Below are positions 31,901 through 36,644 of a DNA stretch of 36,644 bases, in pieces. Every line of letters starts with the position of its first letter. The stretch's first letter is position 1. Location: positions 1 through 36,644 of the forward strand of contig DATCJN010000037.1 of assembly GCA_036562755.1 (NCBI GenBank). The letters are read 5' to 3'. Source of the DNA: DUVY01 sp036562755. Lineage in GTDB: Bacteria > Bacillota > Clostridia > Christensenellales > DUVY01. The notes under the pieces are model-generated. The model saw only the letters and a list, made by a program, of their open reading frames with translations. It was not told where the DNA came from and did not search any database. The position numbers were made by a program, and so were the translations under genes.

Positions 31901-32683
31901 AAAGTATTTATCCCTATGATTTTGGGCGCTAACGGGGAATATGACCTGGAACGCGCGTTCAAAGACGCAGGCGCGGATGTGGTTTCCTTCGTGTTCAAAA
32001 ACCGCTCGCCCCAAGAGATAAAAGACTCCATCGCTCAAACGGCCAAATTAATAAAAGACAGCCAAATTTTAGCCTTCCCCGGCGGCTTCTCCAGCGCGGA
32101 CGATCCAGGCGCGGGCAAGTTTGTGGCGGCTATCTTTAGCAATCCCGAATTAGCTGACGCCGTAAACGACTTGCTGGAGCGCGACGGACTTATCATAGGC
32201 TTGGGCAGCGGCTTTAACGCGCTTCTAAAACTCGGCTTATTGCCCGGCGGCCGCATAACAAAGACGACTTCCGCTAGTCCCGCTTTAGCCGTAAACAACA
32301 TAAACCGCCATGTATCGACTATAGCTAAGGTAAGGATATGTTCGACTAAATCGCCTTGGCTTGCCGGCGTTCAAGTAGGCGAAATATACGGCGTTCCTGT
32401 CTCCAGCGCCGAGGGCAGATTTACCGCTTCTCAAGACGACTTGATAGCGTTAGAGCAAAACGGCCAAATCTTTAGCCAATACATAGACGACCAGGGCAAC
32501 GCCGCCGCCGAAATGCCTCACAACCCCACCGGCTCTATATGGGCGGTGGAAGGCATAATAAGCCCCGACGGCAGGATCTTAGGCAAAATCGGACAAAGCG
32601 AACGCTGCAAACAAGGTTTCAAAAACATCGACTTGCCTATGGACTTAAAAATCTTTGAATCAGGCGTCCGTTACTTCAAATAA
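28946..32683 (+). CDS. purL: FGAM synthase (single-chain PurL) with degenerate glutaminase domain
   Basis: A 1245-residue single-chain FGAM synthase of the type found in Clostridia, streptococci and bifidobacteria. It has an N-terminal PurS-like domain, a synthetase core with YWSDHCRHTTFL (220-231) and FKNETHNHPTEIEPFGGAAT (from 319), and a C-terminal class I glutaminase domain (about 980-1245). The synthetase motifs are intact. In the glutaminase the nucleophile elbow, normally G-[IV]-C-N-G-[FC]-Q, reads GLGSGFN, so Gly1087 replaces Cys. The catalytic His before SER is Gln1217 (GQSER); the Glu (1219) remains. The expected GGFSxGD reads GGFSSAD (1046-1052), and a usual NCEYD reads NGEYD (996-1000). 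The frame is intact. The enzyme should use ammonia, not glutamine, unless another glutaminase helps. It starts one base after purD. Confidence 0.94.
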   Translation: MEEKIYRVYVEKKQGFDNAARELKKELNEQLNLNIQDVRIFLRYDLAGLDEDELNQAVQTALSSAPLDDVYYEDLPDLNGYKVFATEFLPGQYDQRADNAAQCIQFLTQKQRPKVRCANIYAFLGADESDIQKIQHYLINPVESRLCGLQKPERLDNQSDEIKPIKTIDGFIDMDKDALTNFHSQYGFAMTVEDLEVVRQFFKAENRDPNEAELKVIDTYWSDHCRHTTFLTQITEIKINSDNPHLQKAYQQYQELFNKYNSGRKDKYQCLMDIVTIAVKELKAQGKLDNLEESEEINACSIKIKADIDGREEDWIVMFKNETHNHPTEIEPFGGAATCLGGAIRDPLSGRVFVYQAMRITGAADPTVPIEKTLQGKLPQRTLTRTAAAGYSSYGNQIGLNSGLLKEIFHPNYVAKRMEAGFVVGAAPSSNIVRKSPEPGDIVVLLGGETGRDGIGGATGSSKAHTANIVDVAGAEVQKGNALLERYIQRLYRYPEVTRIIKKCNDFGAGGVSVAIGELAPGLSIYLDRVPLKYPGLNPLEIAISESQERMALVLAKKDFDTLKRYADMENLDVTVVAEVNDTNRMTMYYNGQKVIDIDRNLLNTNGARQYTTAEIDDFAKNIFYDRKDIDKYLNNGDYKSAVLKKLSELNICSQKGIIDMFDSSIGAGSLIMPLGGARQLTPADYMACKLPVREDQNTTTATVASWGYNPYMMSASPFMGAVYSIVLSVMRAVSGGADPDSIKLTCQEYFLRLGKDPKRWGVPTAAVLGALYAQLGLQMGAIGGKDSMSGTFEDIDVPPTLISFALGLTSSEYNISNVLRAPDKEIIWLKLKRDAFGMPDFDYLNKLIRVLYDNIKSGNIGYIQVVENGGAAIAAVKSALSNGLGVNFYISSPEIFDNFAGDCLLTVKDISALEGFEYQILGVTTTGDTVINNQKIALDEIISSFTSTLEKVFPTKSAPAAEVKNITYQGKDYPKHSKFSWARPKVFIPMILGANGEYDLERAFKDAGADVVSFVFKNRSPQEIKDSIAQTAKLIKDSQILAFPGGFSSADDPGAGKFVAAIFSNPELADAVNDLLERDGLIIGLGSGFNALLKLGLLPGGRITKTTSASPALAVNNINRHVSTIAKVRICSTKSPWLAGVQVGEIYGVPVSSAEGRFTASQDDLIALEQNGQIFSQYIDDQGNAAAEMPHNPTGSIWAVEGIISPDGRILGKIGQSERCKQGFKNIDLPMDLKIFESGVRYFK

Positions 32684-32704
32684 ACCTTAAAGCTTTAGAA
32701 CTTG

Positions 32705-32733
32705 TTGAAAAAATCTTGTTAATATGTTATGAT
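32705..32733 (+). promoter_or_regulatory. Promoter for the downstream membrane-protein gene
   Basis: TTGAAA (32705-32710), a 17-base spacer, then TATGAT (32728-32733). Transcription would begin near 32740, at the foot of the hairpin listed next. Confidence 0.5.
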
Positions 32734-32735
32734 AT

Positions 32736-32766
32736 AAAAACCGAAAGTCGAATTTCGGTTTTTATA
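32736..32766 (+). terminator. Terminator of the purine operon
   Basis: AAAAACCGAAA (32736-32746) pairs with TTTCGGTTTTT (32753-32763) and ends in a T-rich run. The symmetric A and T tracts make it usable from either side, but only plus-strand genes flank it. Confidence 0.8.
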
Positions 32767-32783
32767 TTATTTAGGAAAATTTT

Positions 32784-33374
32784 ATGTTCCAACATATGCC
32801 CGACATTTTAATAGGAATATTATCGGGCGTTTGCCTTATAGTTTTGGCGGGCGCCGGCGCTGTGCTTGGCATAACCATAAGACACCAGCGCCGATTGAAA
32901 TATTCTATTACCATAATACCGCTAAAGACCAATAAAGTCTGTTATTGGCTATTGGACATTTTTTTGGTTTTGGTTTTTGGCGGGCTTATGTATCTTTTTA
33001 TAAAACCCGAGGGCAACGGCTTTACCAAAGAGCTATATTTGATATGGAATTTAAATAATGGCGAAGTCAGAATAATTTTAGCCTTGTTAATGGTTATTAA
33101 TCTTACTTGTTTGGCGGTTACGGCGGTTTTGACTTACGCAAAAAGCGCGGTAGTCAACGACGGAATTTATACGGCTATATATTTTTTGGATTGGAATCAC
33201 TTATATGACTTTTATTTTGAGAAAAAGGGCAACAAGGTCATAGTATCCAATAACCGAAACGGCGCATTGACGCTTTCGGGCACAAGCTCGCCTTTAAGAT
33301 TTAACCCGGCCGACAGAGAAAAGCTAAAATTTCTGCTCAATAAGAATAAAAATAAATTTGTTTCAAAAAGTTGA
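32784..33374 (+). CDS. Membrane protein of unknown function (196 aa)
   Basis: Three membrane segments (about residues 7-30, 52-72 and 93-115) are followed by a cytoplasmic-looking C-terminal domain of about 80 residues. That domain has GIYTAIYFLDWNHLYDFYFE, a strand-rich stretch and a LRFNPADREKLKFLL helix. The order of membrane helices followed by a small PH-like domain resembles DUF5673-type proteins, but I am not sure. AGGAAAA lies upstream of the ATG. It has its own promoter and is separated from purL by a terminator. Confidence 0.65.
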   Translation: MFQHMPDILIGILSGVCLIVLAGAGAVLGITIRHQRRLKYSITIIPLKTNKVCYWLLDIFLVLVFGGLMYLFIKPEGNGFTKELYLIWNLNNGEVRIILALLMVINLTCLAVTAVLTYAKSAVVNDGIYTAIYFLDWNHLYDFYFEKKGNKVIVSNNRNGALTLSGTSSPLRFNPADREKLKFLLNKNKNKFVSKS

Positions 33375-33454
33375 TTTTTTATCAAAAACCTTGCTAAATG
33401 TTATATAATAGAAGTGTAAAAATAACAAGGTTATAAAAAGCGTTTGGAGATATG

Positions 33455-33709
33455 ATGACCGAACAAGACAACAAAAGAGGAATGAAAACAGTCCTAAGAA
33501 AATTAATTAAAGGAAAAAGTATGGCGCAAACAGCTCCTAGCTCTCTTGTTGTCAAAAAAAGTCCCGTCGTAGGGATACTAGACGCGCAAGACGAAATACC
33601 TTTTGCATGGAAAGGCGAAATATTTGCCAAAAAAGGCAAAAAAACTACTTACAAATTAGTCAAAAAAATAGTCTCTCAAATAACGCCCAAAACATCTAAG
33701 AACGAATAA
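33455..33709 (+). CDS. Small basic protein, unknown (84 aa)
   Basis: A lysine-rich protein (KTVLRKLIKGK, KKGKKTTYKLVKKI) with a central hydrophobic stretch, VVGILDAQDEIPFAWKGEIF. No family recognised. Two adjacent ATG codons (33452 and 33455) are possible; the second is better spaced from GGAG at 33446. A TATAAT at 33404-33409 without a clear -35 may be its promoter. Its last 14 bases overlap the end of the convergent lipoprotein gene. Confidence 0.55.
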   Translation: MTEQDNKRGMKTVLRKLIKGKSMAQTAPSSLVVKKSPVVGILDAQDEIPFAWKGEIFAKKGKKTTYKLVKKIVSQITPKTSKNE

Positions 33710-34955
33710 ACTGATAGGGTAGGGCTTTTATTAGCGTTACTTTTATATCCGAAGCATGATTGCTTACAGCTATCAAATAATCGTTTTCTATCCAAAAAGA
33801 AACTATATTTTCTGTTTCTAAATTAAGTAGTTTTAAATTATAATCTCTCATTAATAATAGACATAATTTGCCGCCGCGTTGAGCTAACGCCGCGGCGATT
33901 TTTTTATCTTCAAAAGATTTATAAGAAATTAGGTCGTAGTTTAGATTATTTATATTAGCAAAAAACATTTCGTTGATTAGGTAATATTCGGCATTATGAG
34001 AATTCAAAAAAACAGTCGCGTAATCGTCGCCGGAGATAATATTGCAGCTTATGATATCTTCTTTTAAAATCGTCTTGAGACTTCCAAATTCGCCGTTTTC
34101 AAAAAAACAATAAGCTGCGGCGTTTTGTTTTTCTTTGGCAAATACCAACAAAGTCTTATCGCCCAAGCCTTTTGCGTCAAGCAATCTATGACCAAGCAAA
34201 GGATTCTCAAAATTATGATAAATGTATTCTTTTCCGCTAATATCTATCATTACGGGATAGGAATATTCAATAGATACGGCGTTAAGCCATACATTAAGTC
34301 CATTTTTGGATTTGACGCAATTAATATATTTTAAATCCGCGCCTTTGACAAACCTTTGGAAATTATTTTGGTTTAAATTCAAATCGACTTGTTCTATAAA
34401 AAGACGGCGGACATTTTGTTCGACACTTTGACCTATTATATAAAGCCTGTCATTATAAGCCGCTATATCTAGCGCGTCTTCGTCCAAAAGCTCGCTGCCC
34501 AATACTCTATAATACGCCTGCCCGCTTTTGAGATTAACCTTATAAATAACCAGGCTTTTTACCGCAAATTTGCCTTCAGCCAAAACATAAAGATAATCAT
34601 CGATTATTAAAGATTTAACAAAGCGGTTTTGTTGGGCGGCGGCAAATGCCCATATATTTTTAATCTGTCCGTCAAAATCAAGCCTTCCCAAAAAAAGTTT
34701 TTGCCCGCCGGGAGCGGAGGTAAAATTAATATCCGAAGAATTAGATTCTCCAATAATATATATTAACCCGTCGTAACAAAAGACATCTTTAACGAAATCG
34801 TCCTTTGTTCCGCCTATAGTCGTTTGCCACAGCGCAGAAGGGTAGGGGTAAATTACGGGCTTGCCGTAATTGATATTGATTTTATCCATGGGTTTTTGGC
34901 AAGCGCACAAAATAGACAACAAAAACAGCAGAAAAATACTTATTACCTTCCGCAT
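33696..34955 (-). CDS. Lipoprotein with repeated beta-strand pattern (419 aa)
   Basis: A typical lipoprotein signal: MRKVISIF, a hydrophobic core and the lipobox LCAC with Cys19 as the lipidated residue. The exported part has repeated strand patterns such as LIYIIGES, YLYVLAEG and RLYIIGQS, spaced roughly 50 residues apart, suggesting a beta-propeller. GGTKDD near residue 49 resembles the openings of propeller repeats in other surface proteins. It starts 4 bases after murG with no ribosome binding site of its own. Function unknown; probably anchored on the outer face of the cell membrane after LspA cleavage. Confidence 0.7.
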   Translation of the reverse strand: MRKVISIFLLFLLSILCACQKPMDKININYGKPVIYPYPSALWQTTIGGTKDDFVKDVFCYDGLIYIIGESNSSDINFTSAPGGQKLFLGRLDFDGQIKNIWAFAAAQQNRFVKSLIIDDYLYVLAEGKFAVKSLVIYKVNLKSGQAYYRVLGSELLDEDALDIAAYNDRLYIIGQSVEQNVRRLFIEQVDLNLNQNNFQRFVKGADLKYINCVKSKNGLNVWLNAVSIEYSYPVMIDISGKEYIYHNFENPLLGHRLLDAKGLGDKTLLVFAKEKQNAAAYCFFENGEFGSLKTILKEDIISCNIISGDDYATVFLNSHNAEYYLINEMFFANINNLNYDLISYKSFEDKKIAAALAQRGGKLCLLLMRDYNLKLLNLETENIVSFWIENDYLIAVSNHASDIKVTLIKALPYQFIRS

Positions 34956-34959
34956 TAAT

Positions 34960-36015
34960 TTAACCGTTTTTAATAGCGTTGGCTAAAATCTCAAGAGTTT
35001 TTAATCTTCCGTCGGGATATTTTATGCTTTGCATCTTTTGAACAAATTGCGATTTGTAAGCGTCCAAATAAATTACGCTTTCATACAAGGTTTGCGGCGT
35101 TAAATCTTCTTGTAGCAAAACTTTGGCGAGTCCTAATTTTTTAAAATATTCGGCGTTTTGGATTTGGTCTCCGCGCGACTGGTCTTTGGGCAAGGGGATT
35201 AGCAGCATAGGTTTTTTTAGAGCCAATAATTCGTTTATAGCCGTAGAGCCCGCTCGGCTTACCACGAGATCGCTTGCGGCATAAACGTCGTGAATGTTAT
35301 CGCAAAACTCTATTTGAAAATATCCTTGATAGTTATATCTACTATCTATATTGCCTTTCCCTGTGATGTGTATGATATCGTATCTTAAAGTAAGCTTATC
35401 CAGAGTCTGTCTTAAGACTTCGTTTATTTTTTTAGCGCCTAACGAGCCGCCCATTACCAGCAAAACTTTGCGCTGGCCTATATTATATTTATCAAAAATC
35501 TTTTGCTTATTGCCGTAATATATTTGAGGCCTTAAGGGCATTCCGGTATAAATACCTTTTTTAATCTTGGCGTTCTCAAAGGTCAACAAAACTTTGTCCG
35601 CTCTGGAAAGACAAATTTTATTAGCCAGTCCCAAACTCATATCGGACTCGTGGATAAAAACTTTACACCCCCTAGGCGCCGCCCATACCACAGGAATAGA
35701 AGCGTATCCCCCCTTTGAAAAAATAACGTCGGGATTAATTTCTTTTAACAGTTTTCGTGCCTGGATAAATCCTTGCGTCAACTTAAATGGTATGGCTAGA
35801 TTTTTTAGCGTCAGCGCGCGGATAAGTTTTGCGCTGACTATTTCGTGATAAATCACGTCGCGCGCGTTACCTATGAGTTTTTTCTCCATGCCGCCCACTA
35901 CGCCTATGTAATGAATCTCGTCAAAATATTTTTTTAGCCCGTCTATCAGCGCAAGGTGCGGCATAATATGGCCCGCTGTGCCTCCGCCGCACAGAACTAT
36001 TTTGGTTTTTCGCAT
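34960..36015 (-). CDS. murG: MurG, lipid II-forming GlcNAc transferase
   Basis: A 351-residue GT28-type glycosyltransferase that adds GlcNAc to lipid I on the inner face of the membrane. The N-terminal loop GGGTAGHIMP (9-18), FSKGGYASIPVVWAA, VMGGSLGAKKIN and SRAGSTAINELLALKKP are all characteristic of the donor and acceptor sites. The TAGH variant (instead of TGGH) is common in Clostridia. It lies apart from other peptidoglycan genes and forms a two-gene unit with the lipoprotein. There is no clear ribosome binding site. Confidence 0.94.
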   Translation of the reverse strand: MRKTKIVLCGGGTAGHIMPHLALIDGLKKYFDEIHYIGVVGGMEKKLIGNARDVIYHEIVSAKLIRALTLKNLAIPFKLTQGFIQARKLLKEINPDVIFSKGGYASIPVVWAAPRGCKVFIHESDMSLGLANKICLSRADKVLLTFENAKIKKGIYTGMPLRPQIYYGNKQKIFDKYNIGQRKVLLVMGGSLGAKKINEVLRQTLDKLTLRYDIIHITGKGNIDSRYNYQGYFQIEFCDNIHDVYAASDLVVSRAGSTAINELLALKKPMLLIPLPKDQSRGDQIQNAEYFKKLGLAKVLLQEDLTPQTLYESVIYLDAYKSQFVQKMQSIKYPDGRLKTLEILANAIKNG

Positions 36016-36035
36016 ACTACTATTTTATGCCCGAT

Positions 36036-36064
36036 ATTTTAAATTTATCGGTAAAATCTTCCAA
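36036..36064 (-). promoter_or_regulatory. Predicted promoter of murG
   Basis: Minus-strand TTGGAA (36064-36059), a 17-base spacer, then TAAAAT (36041-36036). It would give a leader of about 14 nt before the ATG at 36015. Confidence 0.45.
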
Positions 36065-36082
36065 ATTTAAAAAAACTCAGGG

Positions 36083-36111
36083 TTGAAAAAAGCAATTGAG
36101 TATAGTAAAAT
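36083..36111 (+). promoter_or_regulatory. Predicted promoter of galU
   Basis: TTGAAA (36083-36088), a 17-base spacer, then TAAAAT (36106-36111), with AAGGAG and ATG following at 36137-36150. Confidence 0.6.
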
Positions 36112-36147
36112 AACATAGTATCCAAAAATAATTCTAAGGAGAAAAAA

Positions 36148-36644
36148 ATGGTAAAAAAAGCCGTAATTTTATGCGGTGGATTAGGAACAAGATTTTTGCC
36201 TATTACAAAAGCGGTTCCTAAAGAAATGCTTCCTATTATAGATAGACCGGTTGTAGATTACATAGTAGATGAAGCCGTAAATTCTGGCATAAAAGATATA
36301 TTAATAATCATTAGCCCCAACAAAGATTGCATAAAGGAATATTATCAACCTAACCGAGAATTAAGCGACAAGCTAAGATCCGGCGGCAAGAATGATTATG
36401 CGGATATTATAGACGCGATTTCCCAAAAGGCTAATATTTCTTTCGATGTTCAATATACCCCCAAGGGCAGCGGCGACGCGTTATTAATTGCCCAAGACTT
36501 CGTAGGCGGCGAGCCTTTTGTGCTTATGCTGGGGGACGATGTAATATATAACGATCAATACCCCGTAGCAAAACAGTTGATAGATTGTTATCAAAAATAT
36601 CAAAAAACCGTCCTAGGCGTCCAAAGAAGACAACCGCCCGAAAT
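36148..36644 (+). CDS. galU: UTP-glucose-1-phosphate uridylyltransferase, N-terminal part
   Basis: The frame opens at ATG 36148 behind AAGGAG and continues past the window end; 165 residues are visible. It carries the nucleotidyltransferase signature GLGTRFLPITKAVPKEMLP near residue 11, PVVDYIVDEAVNSGI, and the metal-binding region LMLGDDV. GalU makes UDP-glucose for surface polysaccharides and glycolipids. It is divergent to murG. Confidence 0.92.
   Translation, partial: MVKKAVILCGGLGTRFLPITKAVPKEMLPIIDRPVVDYIVDEAVNSGIKDILIIISPNKDCIKEYYQPNRELSDKLRSGGKNDYADIIDAISQKANISFDVQYTPKGSGDALLIAQDFVGGEPFVLMLGDDVIYNDQYPVAKQLIDCYQKYQKTVLGVQRRQPPE

Noticed and set aside
28946..32683. Frameshift or sequencing error behind the altered PurL motifs
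   Set aside because: The frame is open for 1245 codons and the residues around each altered site still fit the family, so isolated substitutions are the simpler reading.
1..36644. CRISPR arrays, insertion sequences, prophage or integrase genes
   Set aside because: No regularly spaced direct repeats, transposase or integrase-like reading frames were seen.

Overview
The window looks like chromosomal DNA from an uncultured, low-GC Clostridia-type member of the Bacillota (Firmicutes). This is inferred from AT-rich intergenic DNA with Bacillota-style -35/-10 promoters, mixed use of GGAGG-type ribosome binding sites, pyrK-pyrD (class 1B dihydroorotate dehydrogenase), a single-chain PurL of the clostridial type, a Gram-positive-type LexA site and a minD-minE pair. 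Coding regions favour GCG and GGC codons despite the AT-rich background. I see no insertion sequence, prophage, CRISPR array or rRNA gene. Almost everything is core metabolism, so the unusual content lies in regulation and in one enzyme.

Layout. 1-3.4 kb: the start of an unknown minus-strand gene, tRNA-Leu(CAA), a nucleotidyltransferase, a PQ-loop membrane protein coupled to a DUF4886/SGNH-type hydrolase, then tRNA-Ala(UGC)-tRNA-Ile(GAU) on the minus strand. 3.7-5.3 kb (minus): gamma- and beta-like subunits of a sodium-pumping decarboxylase behind a leader that can form a terminator. 5.4-13.8 kb (plus): hisS, aspS, an RseC-like protein, trxA, glyA, an Rrf2 regulator, a cysteine desulfurase, lspA and an RluD-type pseudouridine synthase. 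13.7-20.2 kb: a pyrimidine operon (leader peptide/attenuator, pyrB-C-F-K-D-E, two small membrane proteins, strong terminator). 20.3-21.4 kb: minD-minE without minC. 21.5-23.0 kb: dinB behind a likely SOS box, plus a small companion gene. 23.1-32.7 kb: a purine operon, purE-C-M-N-H-D-L, without purF. 32.7-33.7 kb: two unknown small proteins. 33.7-36.0 kb (minus): murG followed by a lipoprotein gene. The window ends inside galU.

Two points stand out. First, the C-terminal glutaminase domain of PurL appears catalytically dead: Gly1087 sits where the nucleophilic Cys is expected and Gln1217 where the His is expected, while the synthetase domain keeps its signature motifs. Such an enzyme should depend on free ammonia or on a separate glutaminase. 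Second, the pyr operon starts with a self-contained attenuation module: promoter, 31-codon leader peptide with a U-rich segment, and an intrinsic terminator whose loop holds the leader stop codon. This resembles the logic of enterobacterial pyrBI and differs from Bacillus PyrR control. A second, overlapping 43-codon reading frame may couple translation into pyrB. Smaller observations include a near-leaderless hisS, a possible antiterminator/terminator switch before the decarboxylase genes, and a promoter abutting the purine operon terminator.
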